Below are positions 7,495 to 14,702 of a DNA stretch of 39,319 nt, one piece after another. Below the pieces are notes generated by a model. It made no database searches, had not been told where the DNA came from, and was given only the letters and a program-made list of their open reading frames with translations. The position numbers and the translations under genes were made by a program. The stretch covers positions 1-39,319 of the forward strand of contig CAMFLJ010000002.1 of assembly GCA_945957335.1 (NCBI GenBank), given 5' to 3'. Every line of letters starts with the position of its first letter. The stretch's first letter is position 1. Origin of the DNA: an uncultured Actinomycetes bacterium (GTDB lineage Bacteria; Actinomycetota; Acidimicrobiia; Acidimicrobiales; Acidimicrobilacustridaceae).

Positions 7495-8799
7495 ATGGCG
7501 GAACTCGGTGACGCGGCGGAGCGCTTCCTCGACCCCCGGTGGTCGACGGTGCGGGGGACCTTCCGGGAGTGGAGCCCCGACGGAGGGTTCCACAGCCAGG
7601 TCGGGCCCTTCGGTGGCCCCGGCTTCCCGTCGCCGGGCATCGGCCGGATGGGCATCGGCATCAGCCGCGTGGTCGCGATCGGCGGTGGGAGCCCGACGCC
7701 CCCTCGTCCCGGAGAGGGCTTCGAGCAGTGGCAGCGGGTCACCCTCCGGCGCTCGGACGGGGCCTACCGCCTCGAGCACGTCCGTCCCGGGGCTCCCGAG
7801 CCCGACCTGACCATGATCAACGGCCCCGACGGCGGCTTCCTCGTGGCCGACGAGGCGGATCCCCGACGCGTCGACGCCGGGCCGCCCCCGGTGCCGTGGC
7901 TCACCGACACCTCGCTGCTGGCCGGCGTCTACCGCCTCGACCTCGAGCCGTCGGAGCCGTTCGCCGGTCGGTCGGTGGTGCGGGCCGTCGGGCGCGTCCG
8001 GCCCCACCATCGCGACATGGTGCTGGGTGCGGGGCCGATGTTCATCGGCTTCGTGCTGGGCGGCACGTGCGAGCTCACGATCGACCAGGCCACCGGCCTG
8101 TGCCTGCGAGTGGCCACCTTCGAGAGCGACCGCCTGGTGGGTCTGCGCCAGTTCACCGAGGTCGAGATCGACGTCGAGGTGTCCGACGACGCGTTCACCT
8201 ACGCGCTGGCACCGGGTCAGCGGTTCCGCACCCATCGCGACGACCAGCTCGACGTGCTGCGGGGGCGAGGCGTCGACGTCGACGACATCGACGTCACCGA
8301 CGACGTGGCCATCGAGCGGGCCGTGATGGACCTCCGACGGCGTGACATGGAGCGTCACGGCGGCATGCGTCCGGGGATGGGTCTGCAGCGGACGGTGTCC
8401 GAGCTGGTGGCGCCCCTCGGGCCAGGCCCCGATGATCCCGAGGCGGCGAGGGCGGCGATCCAGGCCACGCTCGACCTCCTGGGTGACGACGACCTGCCCC
8501 GAGCCGACGCGATCGAGCGCGGCGAGATCCTCGACCGCGACGCGGAGGCCGGCAACGGGCCGGGACCGCACCCGATGCTCGGCGGCCAGACGGTCACGTT
8601 CGTGCTCGACGACGTGGCGTTCGTCCGGGCCGACGAAGCCCTGATCGAGTTCCAGATCCGGCTCTCGGGCGGGGGCGCGTTCCCGGTGAAGGGCCGTGCC
8701 GTCCTCACCGGGGACGGGTGGCGGCTGAGCTACGAGACCTGGGCCGGCCTGCAGCAGATGGGCGGCTACCGCGTGCCGCCCGTCTCCGGCGACGACTGA
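7495..8799 (+). CDS. Uncharacterised protein with a C-terminal NTF2-like domain
   Basis: 434 residues; the frame is open far upstream but the ATG at 7495 begins the protein-like sequence and has a -10 element six bases before it. Residues 1-290 form an all-beta-looking domain (repeated strands such as GFEQWQRVTLRRSDGAYRLE and the GGTCELTIDQATG region) reminiscent of lipocalin-like or DUF1579-like folds. I cannot name the family. The last ~110 residues (LGDDDLPRADAIERGEILD then ...VTFVLDDVAFVRADEALIEF, LTGDGWRLSYETWAGL) look like the NTF2/SnoaL-like module often seen in Acidimicrobiia proteins. No catalytic motif is seen. Its 3' end overlaps the convergent TetR gene by 34 bases. Confidence 0.6.
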   Translation: MAELGDAAERFLDPRWSTVRGTFREWSPDGGFHSQVGPFGGPGFPSPGIGRMGIGISRVVAIGGGSPTPPRPGEGFEQWQRVTLRRSDGAYRLEHVRPGAPEPDLTMINGPDGGFLVADEADPRRVDAGPPPVPWLTDTSLLAGVYRLDLEPSEPFAGRSVVRAVGRVRPHHRDMVLGAGPMFIGFVLGGTCELTIDQATGLCLRVATFESDRLVGLRQFTEVEIDVEVSDDAFTYALAPGQRFRTHRDDQLDVLRGRGVDVDDIDVTDDVAIERAVMDLRRRDMERHGGMRPGMGLQRTVSELVAPLGPGPDDPEAARAAIQATLDLLGDDDLPRADAIERGEILDRDAEAGNGPGPHPMLGGQTVTFVLDDVAFVRADEALIEFQIRLSGGGAFPVKGRAVLTGDGWRLSYETWAGLQQMGGYRVPPVSGDD

Positions 8800-9437
8800 G
8801 GCGCGGGCCCCGGGGGCGCCGCGGGCTCGGTCGGGGCGGCGGCGAGGAGGAGCTGGGCGAACTGGGTCGAGAGCGCGGGCATCGACGGGCCGAGGCGGTC
8901 GACGGTGACCTGCAGCACGAGTCCGTTGGCGACGGCGACGAGGAGCGTGGCCATCGTGTCGGGGTCGACCCAGGCGCCGACGTGGCCGTCGGCCTTCAGG
9001 GCGGTGAGGTGGGCGGCGAGCTGGCGGCGCAGGTCGGACCACAGGTCGAGGACCGCGGTGCGCAGCTCGGGCATCCGCGGGGCGAGCGCGAGCGCCTCGA
9101 GCAGGGCGGGTGCGTCGCTCCGCCGGCGCTCGAAGCGCTCGGTGAGGGCCTGCACCGCCGACAGCATCTGGGTCGTGGGGTCGCCCGGGGCGGCCATCAC
9201 CTCGAGCGCCGGCTCGACCCACTCGCGCACGGTCTCGACCAGGGCCCGGGCCACCAGCCGGTCCTTCGAGCCGTAGTGGTAGGTGATGGCCTGGAGGTTG
9301 GTGCCCGCCGCCGTGGCGATCTCGCGGGACGTGGCTCCGGCGACGCCCTGCTCGGCGATGCAGGCGCGGGTGGCCACCAAGAGGCGTTCGGCCGTCGGCC
9401 CGGATCCGCCCCTGACCAGGACGTTCGCCTCACTCAT
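8766..9437 (-). CDS. TetR family transcriptional regulator
   Basis: 223 residues. The N-terminal helix-turn-helix (about residues 17-63) reads TAERLLVATRACIAEQGVAG then TSREIATAAGTNLQAITYHY, the typical TetR pattern ending in YHYGSKDRL. The remaining all-helical part binds an unknown ligand. A 16-base near-palindrome overlaps its own promoter and start codon, which suggests autorepression. Neighbours give no clear target; the NTF2-like gene next to it lies upstream on the same strand and could be part of the same regulon. Confidence 0.88.
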   Translation of the reverse strand: MSEANVLVRGGSGPTAERLLVATRACIAEQGVAGATSREIATAAGTNLQAITYHYGSKDRLVARALVETVREWVEPALEVMAAPGDPTTQMLSAVQALTERFERRRSDAPALLEALALAPRMPELRTAVLDLWSDLRRQLAAHLTALKADGHVGAWVDPDTMATLLVAVANGLVLQVTVDRLGPSMPALSTQFAQLLLAAAPTEPAAPPGPAPQSSPETGGTR

Positions 9438-9451
9438 ACGATCGAATGATA
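9434..9451 (-). promoter_or_regulatory. TetR promoter overlapped by a 16-bp operator-like palindrome
   Basis: On the minus strand TATCAT (9446-9451) lies eight bases before the ATG at 9437, a leaderless -10. The bases 9434-9449, TCATACGATCGAATGA, match their reverse complement at 14 of 16 positions and cover the -10 and the start codon, as expected of a TetR autoregulatory site. Confidence 0.55.
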
Positions 9452-9506
9452 CGACAGGCGTCGAGCACGGCGTGGCTCCTCGACAGCCAGGTCGGGGGGC
9501 GCCGGT

Positions 9507-10010
9507 TCAGAGCTCGGAGAGGGGGATGACCTTCACGTCGAACACGACCTGCTCGTTCTCGGGCCCGTCGACCTGGGTCCGCGAGTATGAGCTGTAGCGG
9601 CGGCGGGCGATCCACCAGCGCCCGTCGGGGTCCTGCTCGAAGCGGTCCTGGTAGACGCCGAAGGCGTTGGTGCGGCGGCCGTCGCTCACGTTCTGGCGCA
9701 GCTCCTGCATGTACATCCGCGCTCCGGCCGTGCCGGCGTCGACGTCGACCTCGACGACGGTGTTGAGGATCACGAACTCGAAGAACGAGAACGCCTCGAG
9801 CTGCTCGCCGATGAAGTCGCCGATGGCGCCCGGCCCGTCGAAGGCCAGCTCCCGGTCGCCGAGGTCGAGGGTCAGGCGGCAGTCGGGCCGCATGACCTCG
9901 TGCAGCTCGCCCCACGTGCGGCGGTTGACGATGTCGGCGTAGCGGTCCTGCAGGCGCCGCACCGCCACGTACTCGATGGTCTCCGCCAGTCGGCGCTCGT
10001 CGATCCCCAC
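9507..10010 (-). CDS. SnoaL-like / NTF2-fold protein
   Basis: 167 residues from the GTG at 10010, chosen because GAGGGGGA lies at good spacing before it; an ATG at 10082 would overlap the regulator gene. The sequence follows the SnoaL_4 pattern: an N-terminal helix pair (ETIEYVAVRRLQDRYADIVN, RRTWGELHEVM), a strand DCRLTLDLGDRE, GAIGDFIGEQL, then long strands to WWIARRRYSSYSR. Members of this fold include dehydratases, isomerases (ketosteroid isomerase, BaiE-like) and many non-catalytic proteins. The substrate is unknown. Confidence 0.75.
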   Translation of the reverse strand: MGIDERRLAETIEYVAVRRLQDRYADIVNRRTWGELHEVMRPDCRLTLDLGDRELAFDGPGAIGDFIGEQLEAFSFFEFVILNTVVEVDVDAGTAGARMYMQELRQNVSDGRRTNAFGVYQDRFEQDPDGRWWIARRRYSSYSRTQVDGPENEQVVFDVKVIPLSEL

Positions 10011-10035
10011 GGTGTCCCCCTCGTGTCGGCGCCCG

Positions 10036-10041
10036 ACGCTA
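10036..10041 (-). promoter_or_regulatory. -10 element of the SnoaL-like gene
   Basis: TAGCGT on the minus strand lies 25 bases before the GTG at 10010, leaving a short leader that includes GAGGGGGA. The spacer region towards a -35 is occupied by the GCCCCC/GGGGGC hairpin at 10044-10058. Confidence 0.4.
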
Positions 10042-10043
10042 GT

Positions 10044-10058
10044 GCCCCCAAAGGGGGC
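10044..10058. terminator. Small GC hairpin between the regulator and the SnoaL-like gene
   Basis: GCCCCC AAA GGGGGC forms a six-pair stem with a three-base loop, touching the stop codon of the MarR-XRE gene. It may end that transcript or act as an operator in the promoter of the next gene. There is no T-tract. Confidence 0.35.
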
Positions 10059-10906
10059 TACCCGGCTGCGTCGCCGGCCCACCTCCGCAACGCCGCGGCT
10101 GCGCCTGCCGGATCCAGCTCCGCCCGGACGGCGGCCCAGGACGGCAGGAGCCCGGCGGCCAGGAGCAGCTCGTCGGCGTCGAGCCCGAGCACGACCGCAG
10201 CCCTGAGGAGCAGCTCGCGGCCAGCCGGCTCCTTGCCCGACTCGACCTTCGACAGATGAGGCGCTCCGACGCCGAGCTGGGTCGCCACCTCCCGCTGGGT
10301 GAGGCCGCGCGCCGCCCGGGCCTGCCGGAGGAGCTCGCCCATCGACACGGCCTCGGCGTCGCGGGAGTTGGGTGATGACACAAGTCTCTGCGCGTCCTCG
10401 AGGGAGGGCAGCCGCCCGGCGCCGAGGAGGTCGACCAGGCGTCCGAGGGGCGGGACGAGATCGGACACGTCGTCGACCCCGGCGGTGGTGAAGGTGTCCT
10501 GGAACGCGTCGATCATCCGGACCAGGCCGGCCGCCTCGCGGCGGTGGCCCTCGGGTGTGAGGGCCACGATGGTGGCCCGCCCGTCGTCGGGGTCGGCGAG
10601 GCGCTCGACCAGGCCGTTCGCCTCGAGCCGGCGGACGGTGCGGGTGACGCCGCTCGGGGTCTGGGCGAGCAGGTGACAGAGGTCCCCGTGGGCGAGGAGG
10701 TGCTCGGGGCGGGTCTGGGCGAGCGCGTAGAGCACCGCCAGCTGGGAGCCGTCGAGCCCGATCGGTCGCAGCGCCCGTTGGAGGACGAGCTCGGCCAGGC
10801 GACCGCTGCGCACGGCGAGGAGCACCACCTCCGTCGCGCCGGAGACCCGTTCGTCGAGGGTGTCGGCCAGCTCTTCGGCCTGAGCCGCCATGGAGGTGCG
10901 CGCCAT
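10058..10906 (-). CDS. MarR-type regulator fused to a C-terminal XRE helix-turn-helix
   Basis: 282 residues from the ATG at 10906, favoured over 10930 because TAGCAT lies seven bases before it. The N-terminal ~150 residues are a MarR domain: GLDGSQLAVLYALAQ, the winged helix LCHLLAQTPSGVTRTVRRLE then ANGLVERLADPDDGRATIVA with the DxR wing, and a dimerising helix. A linker of about 35 residues leads to a second DNA-binding domain of XRE/Cro type, MGELLRQARAARGLTQREVA then TQLGVGAPHLSKVESG, followed by a helical tail. Two unrelated DNA-binding domains in one chain are uncommon. It is divergent from the binding-protein gene at 11001, with overlapping promoters, so it probably regulates that gene and itself. 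Confidence 0.85.
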   Translation of the reverse strand: MARTSMAAQAEELADTLDERVSGATEVVLLAVRSGRLAELVLQRALRPIGLDGSQLAVLYALAQTRPEHLLAHGDLCHLLAQTPSGVTRTVRRLEANGLVERLADPDDGRATIVALTPEGHRREAAGLVRMIDAFQDTFTTAGVDDVSDLVPPLGRLVDLLGAGRLPSLEDAQRLVSSPNSRDAEAVSMGELLRQARAARGLTQREVATQLGVGAPHLSKVESGKEPAGRELLLRAAVVLGLDADELLLAAGLLPSWAAVRAELDPAGAAAALRRWAGDAAG

Positions 10907-10913
10907 GGTCGTG

Positions 10914-10941
10914 ATGCTACGCGATCTCATTGCCTGAGCAA
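10914..10941 (-). promoter_or_regulatory. Promoter of the MarR-XRE gene (leaderless)
   Basis: On the minus strand TTGCTC (10936-10941), a 16-base spacer and TAGCAT (10914-10919) lead to the ATG at 10906 seven bases later. It overlaps the plus-strand promoter at 10930-10958, so the two divergent promoters probably exclude each other. Confidence 0.45.
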
Positions 10942-10958
10942 CGAGGCGCGTTTAGGCT
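10930..10958 (+). promoter_or_regulatory. Promoter of the binding-protein gene
   Basis: TTGCCT (10930-10935), a 17-base spacer and TAGGCT (10953-10958) give a sigma-70-type promoter. The leader of about 35 bases carries the ribosome site AGGGGGA before the ATG at 11001. Confidence 0.5.
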
Positions 10959-11000
10959 GGCGACCTCGCTGGTCCGAGGACCGTCAACGAGGGGGAATCG

Positions 11001-12401
11001 ATGGCTCATCCGAGACCGCACCGCGGTGCGCTCGTGGCCGTGGTCGCAGCGACCGTCGTCGCGCTGCTCGCTGGTGCATGCGGCAGCGGCCGGTCGTCCG
11101 ACGGCGCATCGTCGGACACCACCGCCACGGCGAACCAGACCGGGGTCGAGCAGTTCGGCGACCTCGCCAGCCCGTGCTCGCCGGGCGACCCGTCGGGCGC
11201 GCCCGACAAGGCCGTCGACGCCACCAGCGTCACCATCGGCTACGGCGACGACGCCGGGTTCCAGGGCAACCCCGGCACCAACCACGAGATGAGCGACGCG
11301 GTGAAGGCGCTCATCGACTGGTGCAACCAGCAGGGCGGCATCAACGGCCGCCAGGTGAAGGGCGTCTACTACGACGCCAAGATCACCGAGGTCAACAACG
11401 TGATGACCGAGGCGTGCGGCCAGGTCTTCATGCTCGTCGGCCAGGGCTTCGCTCTCGGCGCCGGTGGTGAGGTCACCCGGCTGGGCTGCGGCCTGCCGAC
11501 GGTGCCGGGCCTGCTCGGGGGCACCGACGTGGCCAACGCCCCGCTGATGGTCACGCCCGCGCCGCAGCCGGTCGACTACCTGAACGTCCAGGGTGCGGCG
11601 GCCGTCGCCCAGGCCTACCCGGACGCGGTGAAGAAGGTCGGCGTCATGGAGCCCAACTTCCCGGCGACCATCGACTACACGCAGCGGGCGATGGGCACGT
11701 TCCCGTCCGTCGGGTGGCAGTTCCTCGACTGCACGCAGAGCTACGCCATCAGCGGCGTGAGCGACTTCCGCCCCTACCTCCAGAAGCTCAAGGACTGCGG
11801 CGCCCAGGTCGTGCTCAGCACCGACACGGGCAACAACCTGCAGAACGCGCTCGACGCCGCGAAGCAGCTCGACTTCCACCCGATCTGGTTCGTCACCAGC
11901 GCGGTGTACGCCACGTCGTTCGCCAACTGGAACGTCAACGGCAACGCCGACCAGGTGTACTTCGGCAACGCGTTCGTGCCGCTCGAGGACACGACCCCCG
12001 GCACCGCCAACGCCGCCTACGTCGACATCGTGAAGGCCCACGGGGGCGACGTCTCCTACACCGGTCAGCAGTCGGCCAGCGCGTTCCTGCTCTGGGCCAC
12101 CGCCGCCAAGGCCTGCGGCAACGACCTGACCCGGGCGTGCGTCATGCAGCAGCTGAAGGGCGTGCACGACTGGACCGCCGGCGGCATGAGCTCGTCGCAG
12201 GACCCCGGCGCCAACATGCCCGGCGACTGCGGCCTCACGATCAAGCTCGACGGCACGGCGTTCGTGCAGTGGCAGCCCGAGGCGCTCGGCACCTTCGCCT
12301 GCGACCCCTCCTACGTGGCCAAGGTCGACCCGCCGGCCGACAGCGCCGCCGCGCTGAAGCTCGACGCCGGCCGCGTCGCCCACAAGAACGAGGCCGGCTG
12401 A
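11001..12401 (+). CDS. Periplasmic-type substrate-binding lipoprotein (branched-chain amino acid family)
   Basis: 466 residues with a lipoprotein signal peptide: basic start, hydrophobic stretch about 11-26 and lipobox LAGAC with Cys27. The mature part fits type 1 periplasmic binding proteins of the Leu/Ile/Val (LivJ/K) class: TIGYGDDAGFQGNPG, the INGRQVKGVYYDAKITEVNN segment, a second lobe with KKVGVMEPNFPATIDYTQ, and the hinge WFVTSAVYATSFANWNVNG. These proteins deliver amino acids, aromatic acids, urea or amides to an ABC permease. No permease or ATPase gene adjoins it, so it may be an orphan receptor using a permease elsewhere. AGGGGGA lies six bases before the start. The next gene on the same strand begins 94 bases on, after a hairpin. 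Confidence 0.85.
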   Translation: MAHPRPHRGALVAVVAATVVALLAGACGSGRSSDGASSDTTATANQTGVEQFGDLASPCSPGDPSGAPDKAVDATSVTIGYGDDAGFQGNPGTNHEMSDAVKALIDWCNQQGGINGRQVKGVYYDAKITEVNNVMTEACGQVFMLVGQGFALGAGGEVTRLGCGLPTVPGLLGGTDVANAPLMVTPAPQPVDYLNVQGAAAVAQAYPDAVKKVGVMEPNFPATIDYTQRAMGTFPSVGWQFLDCTQSYAISGVSDFRPYLQKLKDCGAQVVLSTDTGNNLQNALDAAKQLDFHPIWFVTSAVYATSFANWNVNGNADQVYFGNAFVPLEDTTPGTANAAYVDIVKAHGGDVSYTGQQSASAFLLWATAAKACGNDLTRACVMQQLKGVHDWTAGGMSSSQDPGANMPGDCGLTIKLDGTAFVQWQPEALGTFACDPSYVAKVDPPADSAAALKLDAGRVAHKNEAG

Positions 12402-12423
12402 CGCCGCCTCGAACCGACCGCTA

Positions 12424-12450
12424 CGGTCCGGGGCGGCTCGGCCCCGACCG
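12424..12450 (+). terminator. Intergenic hairpin after the binding-protein gene
   Basis: CGGTC-C-GGGGC pairs with GCCCC-GACCG over ten base pairs with one bulged C and a six-base loop, followed by TGTT. It starts 22 bases past the stop codon and would end or weaken transcription into the DUF1214 gene. It overlaps a possible -10 (TACGGT, 12422-12427). Confidence 0.45.
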
Positions 12451-12495
12451 TGTTCATCCGATCCAACCGTCGAACCGATCCCAGGGGGACAACAG

Positions 12496-13611
12496 ATGAC
12501 CGACGCGCCGCTGTCGCGTGCCAAGTACAACGAGCTGGTCCAGCTGCTGCAGCGGGCCGGTGACGAGTGGGTGCAGCCCGGGCCGGGGATGAGCGACGAC
12601 GACGTTGCCGAGGGCTTCCGGAACCTCACCCACATCCTGCAGAGCGCCCTCTACAGCCACCAGGAGTTCGACCCCGAGCGGCCGGTGTTCAACCGCATCG
12701 TGTCGCCGACCCGCAGCTTCACCGGTGACAACTCCGACGCCGTCTACTTCGAGACGCCCGTCGCCCCGGGCCGCGAGTACATCGTGCGCGGCAACCTCGC
12801 CGGCGCGGTCTACACCTCGTTCACCATGGAGTCCGGTGCCGCAGGCGGCGCCTACGCCACCCAGACGTCGGGCGTGCTGAACGACACCCAGATGGACATC
12901 GACGCCGACGGCAACTACGAGATCCGCCTCGGCGGCGCCCCGGCCGAGCGCAACTGGCTCGGCATCCCCGACGACGGCGGGCGCATCACGACCCGCCACT
13001 ACTTCGAGTTCCCGTGGTCGGCCTCCGCGTCGCAGACCCTGCACGTGCCGATCAGCATCGAGGTGCTCGACCCGCCGCCCCCGCCGCCGCGGTGGAGCGA
13101 CCAGCGCGTGGCCGACAGCCTCCAGCACGTCATCAACCACGTGCAGCAGAAGACCGTCGACGCCCCCAAGCCGCAGCCCGGCGTGTCGCCGGCGCCGTTC
13201 GTGTCGATCACGCCGAACGACTTCCCGCAGCCGGTCGTGCCCGGGAACATGGCGTTCGCCGCATTCGACGCCGCCTACTCGATGGCGCCGTACCTCATCG
13301 GCCCCGACGAGGCCCTGGTGATCACCGGCCGCTGGCCCGAGTGCGTGTTCGCCAACGTCTGCCTCTGGAACCGCTGGTCGCAGATGTACGACTACGTGAA
13401 CCGCCAGGTCAGCCGCAACCGGGCCAACACCACCCTGGAGCCCGACGGCAGCTTCAAGATGATCCTGGCCCACGAGGACCCGGGCCTCCCGAACTGGATC
13501 GACACCGAGGGCCGCCCCCTCGGCACCGTCTTCTGGCGCTTCTTCCTGCCCGAGGGCGAGATCGAGACCCCGCAGGCCACCGTCGTGAAGTTCGCCGACC
13601 TGAAGGCCTGA
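12496..13611 (+). CDS. DUF1214 domain protein (first of two paralogues)
   Basis: 371 residues, preceded by AGGGGG at good spacing. No signal peptide. The middle has GDNSDAVYFETPVAPGREYI then RGNLAGAVYTSFT, and the C-terminus shows the DUF1214-type run GPDEALVITGRWPECVFANV, MILAHEDPGLPNWIDTEG and TVFWRFFLPE. A polyproline stretch (PPPPPP near residue 195) links two parts. DUF1214/DUF1254 proteins are widespread and lack a settled function; they look like beta-sandwich secreted or cytosolic carbohydrate- or lipid-associated proteins. A paralogue of nearly equal length lies on the opposite strand at 15880-17022. Confidence 0.78.
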   Translation: MTDAPLSRAKYNELVQLLQRAGDEWVQPGPGMSDDDVAEGFRNLTHILQSALYSHQEFDPERPVFNRIVSPTRSFTGDNSDAVYFETPVAPGREYIVRGNLAGAVYTSFTMESGAAGGAYATQTSGVLNDTQMDIDADGNYEIRLGGAPAERNWLGIPDDGGRITTRHYFEFPWSASASQTLHVPISIEVLDPPPPPPRWSDQRVADSLQHVINHVQQKTVDAPKPQPGVSPAPFVSITPNDFPQPVVPGNMAFAAFDAAYSMAPYLIGPDEALVITGRWPECVFANVCLWNRWSQMYDYVNRQVSRNRANTTLEPDGSFKMILAHEDPGLPNWIDTEGRPLGTVFWRFFLPEGEIETPQATVVKFADLKA

Positions 13612-13628
13612 CCCGCCACATGAGCGCC

Positions 13629-13656
13629 CGACGGCCGGCCTCCGGGCCGGCCGTCG
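13629..13656. terminator. Strong GC terminator hairpin between convergent genes
   Basis: CGACGGCCGGCC (13629-13640) pairs perfectly with GGCCGGCCGTCG (13645-13656) around a TCCG loop, 12 base pairs, 18 bases after the DUF1214 stop codon and 33 bases beyond the end of the convergent LysR gene. It can serve both strands. No T-tract is present. Confidence 0.65.
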
Positions 13657-13688
13657 TCGCGCCCGGGCCCGGCGTCGGCCGCGCCGGG

Positions 13689-14549
13689 TCAGCTCCAGTC
13701 GACGGCGGCGAGGGCGTCGAGCACGGCCGCGGCGGCGGGGGAGGTGCGGTCGGGGTCGACCAGCGCGGCGATCGGGTAGCCGAGGACCGGCTCGAAGGGG
13801 CGGAATCCGAGGAGCGGGTTGCCCTCGACGAGCGAGCGGGTGGCGATGGTGGGGGCCACGCCTGACTCGACCGCCTTCAGCAGCACGATGCGGTCGTCGG
13901 CGGCGAAGACCGTCTCGAGCGACCCGCCGGCGTTGGCGACGATCTTCTCGAGCACCTCCAGCCGCTCGGGGACGTCGAGCACGGCGACGCGAAGGGGGCT
14001 TTGGTCGCCCATGCGGATCGCGTCGGGCCAGGCGTCGACGTCGTCGGCGGCGACGGCCAGCACGAGCTCGAGCACGCCGAGGTGGTGGACCCCGAGGTCG
14101 GCCACGGGCGCGAGCGGGGCCTCGCCGAAGCCCAGGTCGGCGCGCCCAGAGCGGAGCAGCGCCGCCATGTCGTCGGTGTCGGTGGCGGTGAGGAGGCGCA
14201 CGGTGGTGCCGGCGGCGCGGGTGAGCTCGGGGAGGCGGCCGGTGAGCATCGTCTGGTGGCTCGGCGACGCGGCGATGGTGACCTCGCGGGCGTGGAGGCG
14301 GTCGGCCACCGTCGACACCTTCTCGACCGCGGCGAGGGCGGCCCGGGCCGCGTCGACCACCGGGGCGGCGTCGTCGCGGACGTGGAGCCGCCGCCCGTCG
14401 AGGGCCACGAGCTCGACGCCGAGGTCGTGCTCGAGGGCCCGGATGGCCCGGGAGAGCACGGGCTGGGAGATGCCGAGGCGCCGCGACGCGGCCGAGAGGC
14501 TGGGGCCGTCGGCCACCTCGACCAGGTAGCGCAGCTGCTGGAGGTTCAT
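13689..14549 (-). CDS. LysR family transcriptional regulator
   Basis: 286 residues, the usual LysR length. The start MNLQQLRYLVEVADGPSLSA then ASRRLGISQPVLSRAIRALE is the canonical N-terminal winged helix-turn-helix. The rest is a two-lobed effector-binding domain (EVTIAASPSHQTMLTGRLPE ... RADLGFGEAPLAPV). I chose the ATG at 14549 because the LysR fold begins there and a -10 (TACCTT) stands six bases upstream. It is divergent from the tyrosine phosphatase gene and convergent with a DUF1214 gene, so those are its most likely targets. Confidence 0.9.
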   Translation of the reverse strand: MNLQQLRYLVEVADGPSLSAASRRLGISQPVLSRAIRALEHDLGVELVALDGRRLHVRDDAAPVVDAARAALAAVEKVSTVADRLHAREVTIAASPSHQTMLTGRLPELTRAAGTTVRLLTATDTDDMAALLRSGRADLGFGEAPLAPVADLGVHHLGVLELVLAVAADDVDAWPDAIRMGDQSPLRVAVLDVPERLEVLEKIVANAGGSLETVFAADDRIVLLKAVESGVAPTIATRSLVEGNPLLGFRPFEPVLGYPIAALVDPDRTSPAAAAVLDALAAVDWS

Positions 14550-14555
14550 GCCCGG

Positions 14556-14561
14556 AAGGTA
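14556..14561 (-). promoter_or_regulatory. -10 element, leaderless LysR promoter
   Basis: TACCTT on the minus strand is followed by six bases (CCGGGC) and the ATG at 14549. Confidence 0.5.
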
Positions 14562-14702
14562 TCGCCACCCCACCGGAGATGCCCCTTGTCCAAGCAGCCG
14601 GGCGCCGCGAGGCTCGTACCCGAGCGGTCAGGGGGACCGCACGGGGAGGCAGTCGACGTGGATGCTCGGATCGAGGACGTGAGCCCGGCGGGACCGGCGC
14701 CC

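Noticed and set aside
8766-9437. TetR gene as MftR, the mycofactocin repressor
   Set aside because: It lies about 17 kb from mftA and has its own local operator; nothing links it to the mft genes.
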